This document shows, in pieces, positions 24,374 through 31,879 of a stretch of DNA of 39,788 nucleotides. The notes beneath the pieces are model-generated. The model was not told the DNA's origin, ran no database searches, and was given only the letters and a program-made list of their open reading frames with translations. Source of the DNA: Halorubrum coriense DSM 10284 (GTDB lineage Archaea > Halobacteriota > Halobacteria > Halobacteriales > Haloferacaceae); NCBI RefSeq assembly GCF_000337035.1, contig NZ_AOJL01000049.1, positions 24,720 to 64,507 of the forward strand, written 5' to 3'. A program made the translations under genes and the position numbers. Within the stretch, counting starts at the first letter, position 1; each line of letters starts with the position of its first letter.

Positions 24374-25684
24374 ATGACGCTCCCAGTCGACGCGGACCGG
24401 CTCCGCGCGGACATCGAGGCGAACGCGGCGTTCGGCCGCGTCGAGACTGACGACCCGGACGCGCACGCGCGAACGAATCGAACGGGGACGGAGGCGAACC
24501 GTCGAGCCAGAGACCGGCTGGTCGAGCGCCTCCGCGACGCCGGCCTCGACGTGACCGTCGACGCCGTCGGCAACGTCCTCGGGACGTGGACGCCGGCGAG
24601 CGCCGACCCCGGGGCGGCCCCGGTCGTCTCGGGGAGCCACCTCGACAGCGTCCCGGAGGGCGGGATCTTCGACGGCCCGCTCGGGGTGTACGCCGCGCTG
24701 GAGGGGGTCCGCGCGATGCGCGACGCCGGGGTCGAGCCGGACCGGCCGGTCGGCGTCGTCAGCTTCACCGAGGAGGAGGGCGGCACCTTCGGCAACGGGC
24801 TGTTGGGGTCGTCGGTCGCGACCGGCGAACTGGCGCTCGACGACGCGCTCGGGCTGTCGAACGCGGACGGCGATCCGCTCGGCGAGGCCCTCGACCGGAT
24901 CGGCTACCGCGGGGGGAGCGCGGTCGACGCCGCCACGCCGACCGGCGAGGCCGGCGAGCCGACGACGCTCGACCCCGCGTCGTGGGCGGCGTTCTACGAG
25001 CTCCACATCGAGCAGGACACGGTCCTCGAAGCGGCGGGCGCGGCGGTCGGCGTCGTGACGACGATCACCGGCATCACCCACTGCGAGGCGGCGATCGCGG
25101 GCGAGGCGAACCACGCGGGCGCGACCCCGATGGACGAGCGGACCGACGCGCTCGCGGCCGCGAGCGAGTTCGTGTTGGACGTCGAGGCCGCCGCGAACGA
25201 GGTCGTGGCGTCGTCGTCGCCCTCGGCCGTGGGCACCGTCGGGTCGCTGTCGGTCGAGCCGAACGCGACGAACGTGGTCCCCGGTCGGGTCGAGGCCGCG
25301 GTGGACGTCCGCGACGTCGAGGCCGCGTCGATGGAGGCGATCGTCGACGCCGCCCGCGACTCGCTCGCGCGGCTGGAGCGCGAGCGGGGCGTCGAGACCG
25401 AGTTCGAGCGGCCGTTCGACGTCGCGCCGACGCCGATGAGCGACCGCCTCCGTGGGGCCGCACACAAGGCGGCCGACGCGGTCGGGCGCGAGGCGATCGA
25501 CCTCCACTCCGGGGCGGCCCACGACGCCATGCGGGTCGCGCGCGCCACGGACGCGTCGCTGCTGTTCGCCCCGTCTCGGGACGGAATCTCGCACAACCCT
25601 CGCGAGTGGACCGACTGGGACGACTGCGCGGCCGCGACCGAGGTGCTCGCGGGGGCGCTCGCGCGCGTCGCGGTCGACGAGTGA
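24374..25684 (+). CDS. M20-family Zn hydrolase, allantoate amidohydrolase / N-carbamoyl-amino-acid hydrolase type
   Basis: A 436-residue metallo-amidohydrolase of normal length. Metal-site residues are visible in order: GSHLDSVPEGG (His89), IFDGPLGV (Asp100), FTEEEGGTFG (Glu133-135), YELHIEQ (His211) and HSGAAHDAM (His383). NHAGATPMDERTDAL (245-260) is the dimerisation/substrate loop of the beta-ureidopropionase, allantoate and carbamoylase subgroup. These enzymes release ammonia and CO2 from ureido groups, or cleave related amides. The exact substrate is not readable. It is the first gene of a five-gene same-strand cluster and has a TATA-like GTTTTGAT about 28 bp upstream. Confidence 0.88.
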   Translation: MTLPVDADRLRADIEANAAFGRVETDDPDAHARTNRTGTEANRRARDRLVERLRDAGLDVTVDAVGNVLGTWTPASADPGAAPVVSGSHLDSVPEGGIFDGPLGVYAALEGVRAMRDAGVEPDRPVGVVSFTEEEGGTFGNGLLGSSVATGELALDDALGLSNADGDPLGEALDRIGYRGGSAVDAATPTGEAGEPTTLDPASWAAFYELHIEQDTVLEAAGAAVGVVTTITGITHCEAAIAGEANHAGATPMDERTDALAAASEFVLDVEAAANEVVASSSPSAVGTVGSLSVEPNATNVVPGRVEAAVDVRDVEAASMEAIVDAARDSLARLERERGVETEFERPFDVAPTPMSDRLRGAAHKAADAVGREAIDLHSGAAHDAMRVARATDASLLFAPSRDGISHNPREWTDWDDCAAATEVLAGALARVAVDE

Positions 25685-25700
25685 CGCTCCGGGGCGCACG

Positions 25701-25708
25701 TATTTGTA
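25701..25708 (+). promoter_or_regulatory. TATA element of the LarA-like gene
   Basis: TATTTGTA is centred about 27 bp upstream of the ATG at 25731, inside the 46-bp gap after the M20 gene. The LarA-like gene therefore probably has its own leaderless promoter. Confidence 0.45.
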
Positions 25709-25730
25709 TCGGGCGCGCCACCCGCCCGGC

Positions 25731-27029
25731 ATGGAGTTTCCGGACCGCGAGGACGTCGACGGGCTGATCGACCCCCGCCCGATGCCGGAGTTCGTTCGGG
25801 TCCGCCGGGAGCCCGCGACCGACGCGCTCGACGACCCGGCGGCGGTCGCGCGCGACGAACTGGACCGGCTCGACTTCGACGGGCTGCCCCCGGGCGCGAC
25901 CGTCGCCGTCGGGGCGGGGTCGCGGGGGATCCACGCGTACGGCTCGGTCGTCGCGGCCGTCGTCGCGGGGCTCGACGACCGCGGGTTCGACCCGGTCGTC
26001 GTGCCGGCGATGGGGAGTCACGGGGGCGCGACGCCGGCGGGCCAGCTGGAAGTGCTCGAAGAACTCGGCGTCACGGCGGAGCGCGTCGGCGCGCCGGTCG
26101 ACGCCCGGATGGCGACGAGCCCGGTGGAGGCCGTGGCGGTCGGCGACGGCGAGCTGACGGTCCACGTGGCGGAGGCCGCGCTGGAGGCGGACGCGACGCT
26201 CGTCGTCAACCGGGTGAAGGCGCACACGAACTTCACCGGGCCGATAGAGAGCGGGCTGACGAAGATGGCCGTCGTCGGGTTGGGGAAACAGCGCGGCGCG
26301 AAGGCGTTCCACTCGACGGCGATACCCGAGGGGTACGTGGAGGCGCTCACCGCGGCGCTGGAGCCCGTCGCGGCGGCCGCGGGGCTGGTTGGCGGGGTCG
26401 CGCTCGTCGAGAACGCCGACGAGCGGCTCTGCGCGGTCGATGGCGTCCCCGGCGACGCGTTTCTCGACCGCGAGCCGGCACTGTTAGACCGGGCGAACGC
26501 GGAGATGCCGACGCTGCCGGTCGACGACGTCGACCTGCTCGTCGTCGACGAGATCGGTAAGGAGATATCCGGGGCCGGGATGGACACCAACGTCGTCGGG
26601 CGCTACCGGGTGCTGAACGCGCCGGACCCGGAGACGCCGAAGGTGAAGCTGATCTACGTCCGCGGACTCACGGACGCGACGCACGGGAACGGCACCGGGA
26701 TCGGGCTGGCGGACCTCACCAGAACCGCGGCGGTCGAGCAGTTGGACGCGACGAAGACGTACGCGAACGTCCTCACGAGCGGCTCGCTCGCGAAGGGGAA
26801 GCTCCCGGTCGTCGCCCCCGACGACGAGTTCGCGCTCCGGACCGCGCTCGCCGCGCTCGGGGGCGACGACTCCGACGAGGCGCGGGTGCTCTGGATCCGC
26901 AACACGCAGGAGCTCGACGAGCTGTGGGCGTCGGAGACCGTCGTCCCCGACCTCCCCGCGGACGCGACGGTCGTCGGGCGGGCGACGCTCGACTTCGACG
27001 ACGGGACGGCGGCGTTCGACGAGGCCTGA
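25731..27029 (+). CDS. LarA/DUF2088-family protein (lactate-racemase-like)
   Basis: A 432-residue protein of the lactate racemase (LarA) superfamily. Blocks seen are VAVGAGSRGIHAYGSVV, PAMGSHGGATPAGQLEVLEELG (about 88-109), LVVNRVKAHTNFTGPIESGL (about 160-179) and KMAVVGLGKQRGAKAFHS, all typical of the family branch with GSHGGAT. LarA itself racemises lactate with a nickel-pincer cofactor; homologues act on other 2-hydroxy acids such as malate. No larB, larC or larE lies in this window, so cofactor supply cannot be judged here. The protein lies between an amidohydrolase and an SDR, pointing to hydroxy-acid metabolism (inference). Confidence 0.8.
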   Translation: MEFPDREDVDGLIDPRPMPEFVRVRREPATDALDDPAAVARDELDRLDFDGLPPGATVAVGAGSRGIHAYGSVVAAVVAGLDDRGFDPVVVPAMGSHGGATPAGQLEVLEELGVTAERVGAPVDARMATSPVEAVAVGDGELTVHVAEAALEADATLVVNRVKAHTNFTGPIESGLTKMAVVGLGKQRGAKAFHSTAIPEGYVEALTAALEPVAAAAGLVGGVALVENADERLCAVDGVPGDAFLDREPALLDRANAEMPTLPVDDVDLLVVDEIGKEISGAGMDTNVVGRYRVLNAPDPETPKVKLIYVRGLTDATHGNGTGIGLADLTRTAAVEQLDATKTYANVLTSGSLAKGKLPVVAPDDEFALRTALAALGGDDSDEARVLWIRNTQELDELWASETVVPDLPADATVVGRATLDFDDGTAAFDEA

Positions 27030-27143
27030 CCGGGCGACCGGCTGTTCTCATCGTCGCGCGCGCGCCGCGGACCGCGGGGGCGGGACGCCGGGGCCCTTGC
27101 CTCCAGGGAAACGTTTTCGGTCCGAACCGTGTACCCTGCGCAC

Positions 27144-27932
27144 ATGGACCTCGAAATAGCCGGGAACGCGGCGCTCGTCACGGCGTCGTCGAGCGGGCTC
27201 GGAAAGGCATCGGCGAAGGCGCTCGCCCGGGAGGGCGTCGACGTGGTGATCAACGGCCGCGACGAAGACCGACTGGCGGAGGCGAAGACCGAGGTCGGGG
27301 CGGTCGCGGCGGGCGAGGTCGTCGCCCAGCCCGGCGACCTCACCGAGCCGGACGACATCACGGCCCTCGTCGAGCGGACCGTCGAAGAGTTCGGCGGCCT
27401 CGACCACCTCGTCACGAGCGCCGGTGGGCCGCCGTCGGGGGCGTTCCTGGAGACCGACGACGAGGACTGGGCGGCGGCCTACGAACTGCTCGTGATGAGC
27501 GTCGTTCGCCTCGCGCGCGAGGCCGAGCCGCACCTCCGCGAGGGCGACGGCGGCACCATCGTGAACATCACCTCGCGGAGCGTGAAGGAGGCGCTCGACA
27601 GCCTCGTGTTGTCCAACTCGGTCCGGATGAGCGTCATCGGGCTGGAGAAGACGCTCTCGAAGGAGTTCGCGCCGGAGATCCGAGCGAACGCCGTGTTGCC
27701 GGGGCCACACGAGACGTCCCGGATCCGGGAGCTCGTGAACGACGCCGTCGACCGCGGCGAGTACGACACGTACGAGGAGGGACTCGCGGAGTGGGCCGGC
27801 AACCCCCTCGAACGTATCGGCGACCCGATGGAGCTCGGCGACACCGTCGCGTTCCTCTCCTCGCCGAAGTCCGGGTTCATCAACGGTACCGCGCTGCCGA
27901 TCGACGGCGGCGCGACCGGGTCGAACCTATGA
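27144..27932 (+). CDS. Short-chain dehydrogenase/reductase lacking the canonical Tyr-x3-Lys
   Basis: A 262-residue Rossmann protein. The dinucleotide loop is ASSSGLGKASAKALA (14-28), followed by VVINGRDEDRL, LVTSAGGPPSGAF (in place of NNAG) and IVNITSRSVKEAL with the conserved Ser region. Where YxxxK is expected the sequence reads LVLSNSVRMSVIGLEKTLS, so both Tyr and Lys are absent. PLPIDGGATG-like C-terminal sequence (ALPIDGGATG) is intact. A subgroup of SDRs with this replacement is known and is often annotated as 3-oxoacyl reductase-like; its chemistry is unclear. The ATG at 27144 is preferred over the GTG at 27129. Its stop overlaps the cupin start (ATGA). Confidence 0.88.
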   Translation: MDLEIAGNAALVTASSSGLGKASAKALAREGVDVVINGRDEDRLAEAKTEVGAVAAGEVVAQPGDLTEPDDITALVERTVEEFGGLDHLVTSAGGPPSGAFLETDDEDWAAAYELLVMSVVRLAREAEPHLREGDGGTIVNITSRSVKEALDSLVLSNSVRMSVIGLEKTLSKEFAPEIRANAVLPGPHETSRIRELVNDAVDRGEYDTYEEGLAEWAGNPLERIGDPMELGDTVAFLSSPKSGFINGTALPIDGGATGSNL

Positions 27933-28276
27933 GGGCGGTCGCGTTCGACGAGGCGGAGACGTACGAGCCCGAAGACGGGTGGCGACGCGTGTCGATGGCG
28001 GGCAGCGACCGCCTCTCGTTCGAGTGGTTCGAGAAGCCGCCGGACCACTCCTCGCCGCTCCACGACCACGAGAACGAACAGGTGTGTCTCTGCCTCGAAG
28101 GGGAACTGACGGTCGTCACCGACGAGGAGGAAGTCACGCTGGAGCCGAACGACTCCGTCCTCTTGGAGGCGAACGAGCCGCATCGCGTCGAGAACACCGG
28201 CGACGAGCGGGCGGTCGGGCTCGACGTGTTCGCGCCCGGCCGGTCGTTCGACTTCTGGACCGACCGCGATGAGTGA
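27929..28276 (+). CDS. Cupin-domain protein
   Basis: A 115-residue single-domain cupin. Motif 1 is PLHDHENEQVCLCLEGELTVV (two His and one Glu ligand) and motif 2 is ANEPHRVENTGDERAVGLDVF (His ligand), so a metal site is likely. Small cupins act as dioxygenases, isomerases or sugar/acid-binding proteins; nothing in the sequence decides which. The ATGA overlap with the SDR makes co-translation very likely. The next gene begins 27 bp downstream. Confidence 0.9.
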   Translation: MRAVAFDEAETYEPEDGWRRVSMAGSDRLSFEWFEKPPDHSSPLHDHENEQVCLCLEGELTVVTDEEEVTLEPNDSVLLEANEPHRVENTGDERAVGLDVFAPGRSFDFWTDRDE

Positions 28277-28303
28277 CCGGAGCGTGAACGGAGGACCGAC
28301 CGG

Positions 28304-29125
28304 ATGAGATATCTCGCGCGCACGGCGACGGGGCGACCGCTGCTCGGCGACGAGGACGGCTTCGTCCCGCTGGGGGCCGCCCTCCCCGGGGCGGCGACGG
28401 TACGCGACGCGCTCGGCGCGGCCGCCGCCGGCGACCTCCCGGCGGTCGGCGACGCTCCGGCCGATCGCGTCCCGGCGGGGGACCTCGCTTTCGGGCCGCC
28501 GCTGGAGCGGTTCGGCAAGCTGTGGGGGATCGGGCTCAACTACGCCGACCACGCCGGCGACCTCGACGAGCGGCGTCCGGAGGAGCCGGCGAGCTTCATG
28601 AAGCCGGCGACGGCGCTCACCGGTCCGGGCGGGCCGATCCGGCTCCCGCCGCCCGAGCAGAGCGAGCGCGTGACCGCGGAGGCGGAGCTGGCCGTCGTGA
28701 TGGGTCGGGAGTGTCGGTCCGTCGGGGTCGAAGAGGCGAGCGACGTCGTCGCGGGCTACCTGCCGGTGATCGACATGACCGCAGAGGACGTGCTCCGCCG
28801 GAACCCCCGCTTCCTCACGCGGGCGAAGAGCTACGACACGTTCCTCGTCGTCGGCCCGGCGATCGCGGTCCCCGACGGGCCGGCCGACCTCGCGGACGCG
28901 ACGGTGGCGACACGGGTGAACGGTGAGGTCGCCGCCGAGAACGAGGTGCGGAACATGCTGTTCTCGCCCGCCGAGATCGTGTCGTTCCACTCCGAGGTGG
29001 CGACGCTCGCGCCCGGCGACCTGTTCAGCACCGGGACGCCCGGGGCGGCGGCGATCGAGCCGGGCGACGAGGTGCGCGCGACGGTGGAGTCGATCGGCTC
29101 GGTCGCCGCGCCCGTGACGCGGTAG
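28304..29125 (+). CDS. Fumarylacetoacetate hydrolase (FAH) family protein
   Basis: A 273-residue member of the FAH superfamily. It shows a variable N-terminal domain, then WGIGLNYADHA (about 74-84), FMKPATALTGPGGPI (about 98-112), VTAEAELAVVMGR with the E-x-E metal pair, VIDMTAEDVL with an Asp ligand, KSYDTFLVVGPAI and STGTPGAAAI. These enzymes hydrolyse C-C bonds of 2,4-diketo acids, or decarboxylate, isomerise or dehydrate related acids; in sugar-acid pathways they act after an SDR. A GGAGG sequence (28290-28294), 9 nt before the ATG, looks like a Shine-Dalgarno site and supports this start. It is the last gene of the 24374-29125 cluster. Confidence 0.9.
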   Translation: MRYLARTATGRPLLGDEDGFVPLGAALPGAATVRDALGAAAAGDLPAVGDAPADRVPAGDLAFGPPLERFGKLWGIGLNYADHAGDLDERRPEEPASFMKPATALTGPGGPIRLPPPEQSERVTAEAELAVVMGRECRSVGVEEASDVVAGYLPVIDMTAEDVLRRNPRFLTRAKSYDTFLVVGPAIAVPDGPADLADATVATRVNGEVAAENEVRNMLFSPAEIVSFHSEVATLAPGDLFSTGTPGAAAIEPGDEVRATVESIGSVAAPVTR

Positions 29126-29456
29126 CGTCACCGTCGCACGGATCGGGCCCTGAGAGGGGCCGCCTCGGCGTTCTCGACGATCAACTCGGAACCGCTCCCG
29201 ACGCTGCGAGTCGTTCACGCTCGACCGCGAACGCTCCGCCCTCGGCCCGTCGTCGGCGCGACACTCCCGACCGGCGACCGATAGCCGGCGGAGCGTCGGC
29301 TCGCTCGACGCCGGTTTCGTGAAAGAAAGGTATATACCTTCTCGAAGCTCCGTCGCCGCGAACCGAGGCGAGAGCGCCGTATCCGCTTCGGCCGCCTGCC
29401 GGGCGATTGTCCGGCTCTGTGGCCGTTTTCATTCTCAGAGAGTGTAATTAGGAGCG
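29126..29456. other. Intergenic region; only a palindromic TATA recognised
   Basis: About 330 bp after the FAH gene and before the tfb promoter. No ATG-initiated protein with family motifs is present on either strand; an 83-codon minus-strand frame is Arg-rich and has no recognisable features. The region contains the 14-bp palindrome at 29327-29340. A small RNA is possible but not shown. Confidence 0.4.
29327..29340. promoter_or_regulatory. Perfect palindrome with a TATATA centre
   Basis: AAGGTATATACCTT is a perfect 14-bp palindrome in GC-rich DNA. Its centre could serve as a TATA box in either direction, but no start codon lies at leaderless distance on either side. It may be a protein-binding site for control of the tfb gene 206 bp downstream, or a promoter for a non-coding RNA. 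Confidence 0.4.
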
Positions 29457-29470
29457 ATATATTTATATAG
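29457..29470 (+). promoter_or_regulatory. TATA region of the second tfb gene
   Basis: ATATATTTATATAG is the strongest A/T run upstream of the ATG at 29546 and would give a leader of about 50 nt. A second A/T element (TACTATACGTTAATAAC, about 29481-29497) would give a leader of about 25 nt. Two promoters may be used. Confidence 0.5.
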
Positions 29471-29545
29471 TTGCGTCGATTACTATACGTTAATAACTGG
29501 CGACACCGATCTCGTGTTTTTCGTCGAGAGTCGTCGGGGGAACAA

Positions 29546-30553
29546 ATGACAGAGACACGCACCTACGGCGGCGCAGAGACGGAACGAGAGCGAGTACAAG
29601 GCCGAGACGAGGAGGAGTCGGCGAGCGAGGAGTGCTCCCGCGCAGAGGCCGAGCGGACCACGACCTGTCCTGAGTGCGACGGACGGCTCGCGACCGACAC
29701 GGAACACGGCGAGACCGTCTGTGAGGACTGCGGGCTCGTCGTCGAGGAGGACTCCGTCGACCGCGGGCCGGAGTGGCGCGCGTTCAACTCGGGCGAGCGC
29801 GACAGCAAGTCGCGGGTCGGGGCCCCGACGACGAACATGATGCACGACAAGGGGCTCTCGACGAACATCGGCTGGCAGGATAAAGACGCCTACGGCAAGT
29901 CGCTGTCCGGCCGCCAGCGACGCCGCATGCAGCGGCTGCGGACGTGGAACGAGCGCTTCCGCACCCGCGACTCCAAAGAGCGCAACCTCAAGCAGGCCCT
30001 CGGCGAGATCGACCGCATGGCGAGCGCCCTCGGCCTCCCCGACAACGTCCGCGAGACCGCCTCGGTCATCTACCGCCGCGCCCTGAGCGAGAACCTCCTG
30101 CCGGGGCGCTCCATCGAGGGCGTCGCGACGGCCTCGCTGTACGCCGCCGCCCGCCAGGTGGGGAACCCCCGGAGCCTCGACGAGTTCACCGCGGTCTCCC
30201 GCGTCGAGAAGATGGAACTGACCCGGACGTACCGCTACGTCATCCGGGAGTTGGGCCTGCGCGTCCAGCCCGCGGACCCGACGAGCTACGTCCCGCGGTT
30301 CGCCTCGCGGCTCGACCTCTCGGAGGAGACCGAACGGCGCGCCCGCGAACTGCTCGACGACGCCGCGAGCGAGGGGATCACGAGCGGCAAGTCCCCGGTT
30401 GGACTCGCCGCCGCGGCCGTCTACGCCGCGGCGCTGCTGTCCAACGAGAAGGTGACCCAGAGTCAGGTCTCCGGCGTCGCCGACGTCTCGGAGGTCACGA
30501 TCCGGAACCGGTACAAGGAGTTGCTCGACGCGAGCGCGTCGGTGAGCGCCTGA
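29546..30553 (+). CDS. tfb: Transcription initiation factor TFB (copy 2)
   Basis: A 335-residue TFIIB homologue. It has an acidic 40-residue N-terminal extension before the zinc ribbon (C41, C44, C59, C62), then RGPEWRAFN and [17 protein letters not shown]. Two cyclin folds follow ([68 protein letters not shown]) and then the recognition helix [11 protein letters not shown]. It is highly similar to copy 1 from the ribbon onward, with conserved sites but different N- and C-terminal ends. The ATG at 29546 is chosen because upstream in-frame residues cross the promoter. Multiple TFBs in haloarchaea let different promoter sets respond to conditions; the targets are unknown. Confidence 0.96.
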   Translation: MTETRTYGGAETERERVQGRDEEESASEECSRAEAERTTTCPECDGRLATDTEHGETVCEDCGLVVEEDSVDRGPEWRAFNSGERDSKSRVGAPTTNMMHDKGLSTNIGWQDKDAYGKSLSGRQRRRMQRLRTWNERFRTRDSKERNLKQALGEIDRMASALGLPDNVRETASVIYRRALSENLLPGRSIEGVATASLYAAARQVGNPRSLDEFTAVSRVEKMELTRTYRYVIRELGLRVQPADPTSYVPRFASRLDLSEETERRARELLDDAASEGITSGKSPVGLAAAAVYAAALLSNEKVTQSQVSGVADVSEVTIRNRYKELLDASASVSA

Positions 30554-30611
30554 CGCGCCGCACCCGACCGAAATCAGTCCGCTTCTCCCCCGCCTCGGGT
30601 CGCCACCTACG

Positions 30612-30618
30612 TTTTTAA
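30612..30618 (+). promoter_or_regulatory. TATA element of the small zinc protein gene
   Basis: TTTTTAA is centred 27 bp upstream of the ATG at 30642, predicting a leaderless transcript. This is independent support that the 59-codon gene is real. Confidence 0.6.
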
Positions 30619-30641
30619 CGGGGCCGGCTGTACACGGTGAC

Positions 30642-30821
30642 ATGGTTGATGCGTTCGTCAGACTCGTCTGTCCGGAGTGCGGCAAGGAGTGGCAGGACAA
30701 TCCCGCAGACCTTCAGGATCTTCGGTCGAACTTCAGCTGTCCGACGTGTCACGCGACGCGACGCCTGACCGAGTTCATGCGGACGGAACGCGACCTCGAG
30801 GCGGTCAAGCAGTTCCAGTGA
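30642..30821 (+). CDS. Small zinc-finger protein, 59 residues (DUF7836-like)
   Basis: Translation gives MVDAFVRLVCPECGKEW..., with two CxxC pairs: CPEC at residues 10-13 and CPTC at 33-36. They bind one zinc in a ribbon-like fold. The C-terminal end RRLTEFMRTERDLEAVKQFQ is helical. I recognise the pattern as a widely conserved haloarchaeal small zinc protein (I believe DUF7836); no function is established. The TATA at 30612-30618 and the direct ATG start fit a leaderless gene. It follows the second tfb on the same strand by 88 bp. Confidence 0.85.
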   Translation: MVDAFVRLVCPECGKEWQDNPADLQDLRSNFSCPTCHATRRLTEFMRTERDLEAVKQFQ

Positions 30822-31013
30822 CTCCCGCGGGGAGCGTCGAACCGACCGCCCCACCGGATCGACTCTTCGACCGCGCGCGCTGACCGCGGAGAGACGGCCG
30901 TCGCCCGCGGCCGTTAGCCGCCGCGTAGCCGCTGACACGCGAAAACGATCCCGAACGATCTATCGAGAAACGACTTCTCGGTCCCGCTACTCGCGAAATA
31001 CGCGGACAGTGTG

Positions 31014-31023
31014 GTAACGTTAC
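31014..31023. promoter_or_regulatory. Palindrome just upstream of the UPF0058 copy 2 TATA
   Basis: GTAACGTTAC is a perfect 10-bp palindrome ending about 10 bp before the TATA at 31034-31040, a position where activators or repressors bind in archaeal promoters. No regulator can be named. Confidence 0.3.
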
Positions 31024-31033
31024 TCAAGATAAT

Positions 31034-31040
31034 AATATAA
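31034..31040 (+). promoter_or_regulatory. TATA element of UPF0058 copy 2
   Basis: AATATAA within the longer A/T run at 31029-31041 is centred about 31 bp upstream of the ATG at 31068. Confidence 0.6.
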
Positions 31041-31067
31041 ACCTCCGGTAGCAAAGGACTGGTACTC

Positions 31068-31301
31068 ATGAAGAAGCAGGAGCTCATCCATCTTCACGGT
31101 CTCCTCGCGGAGGTACGAAAACAGTGCGAGTTCTGGGACGACGACGTCGACCTCGAAGCCTACGAGGAACTGGGCGTGAAACCGACATCGATTCACAAGT
31201 CGAAGACCGACCACAAAGCGGCCGTTTTCAAGCTGACCGAGGGAATCACTGAGCCGATGGAGTCGTCCGAATCGGAGCCGCTGGCCCCGACGGCCGACTG
31301 A
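31068..31301 (+). CDS. UPF0058 family protein (copy 2)
   Basis: A 77-residue protein starting MKKQELIHLHGLLAEVRKQ. It carries the family signature TSIHKSKTDHKAAVFKLTEGI (about 43-63), parallel to HVHKSKSEHKHAVFVLGN in copy 1 (2245-2523). It is shorter, and its central region (EFWDDDVDLEAYEELGVKP) differs. The function of the family is unknown. It has a strong TATA and is monocistronic. It lies close to the second tfb, as copy 1 lies near the first. Confidence 0.9.
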   Translation: MKKQELIHLHGLLAEVRKQCEFWDDDVDLEAYEELGVKPTSIHKSKTDHKAAVFKLTEGITEPMESSESEPLAPTAD

Positions 31302-31426
31302 GACGTCTATCGCGCGCCGCTCCTCGCCGACCACACCGAACACCGAGAGCGTCGCGACCGTTCTCCGTCCACCGTCACCGCGGTAGCGGCGGCGCTCGGT
31401 AGGGTTCGCCGGGTCGCGCGAGCCCG

Positions 31427-31810
31427 TTACTCGTCGCCGCTCGACGCGGACTCCTCGCCGCGGCCGCTCTCGTCGGGATCGATCTCCGTAACGGAGAGCA
31501 CCTTGAGCGGGATGTTCTGGAGCCGCTTGCCGATCTCCTTGCGCGCGACGCGACTGGCGTGTTCGCCGCGGTCGACGTTGAACACGTCCATCCGGAGCTC
31601 CAAGGCGACGAGCGCCTCGTCGGCCGCGACGAACGCCGGGTCAAGCCGCTCGCCGCTCGGTGACGTCCGCGTTCCGGTGTCGATCTCGACGTAGTTGAGA
31701 TCCGGGTTGAGCATCTCGCCGGTCTTCGAGATCGCGATCCGGACCGCCTCGTCGGCGGTCTCCACGTCGTACACCGGGACCGCGGCCTCGACGACGACTC
31801 GGCAGTCCAT
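31427..31810 (-). CDS. DUF555 (UPF0212) family protein
   Basis: A 127-residue protein opening MDCRVVVEAAVPVYDVETADEAVRIAI, with KTGEMLNPDLNYVEI and LVALELRMDVFNVDRGEHASRVARKEIGKRL; these blocks are characteristic of the archaeal DUF555/UPF0212 family. It appears soluble and alpha/beta. Function is not established. The ATG at 31810 is preferred over the one at 31843 because the shorter form begins at the family start. The acidic tail (SGRGEESASSGDE) is a common haloarchaeal addition. It is downstream of the DNA glycosylase on the same strand with a 69-bp gap. Confidence 0.85.
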   Translation of the reverse strand: MDCRVVVEAAVPVYDVETADEAVRIAISKTGEMLNPDLNYVEIDTGTRTSPSGERLDPAFVAADEALVALELRMDVFNVDRGEHASRVARKEIGKRLQNIPLKVLSVTEIDPDESGRGEESASSGDE

Positions 31811-31879
31811 CACGTGCGAACGTACCACACGAGCGAGTATCAAACTTCGGCCGCGGCCGACTCTCTGGGGCCCCAGCGG

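Noticed and set aside
29181-29432. An 83-codon minus-strand gene before tfb copy 2
   Set aside because: Composition is Arg/Gly/Ala-rich without a recognisable domain, the start lies in no promoter context, and it crosses the palindrome at 29327-29340.
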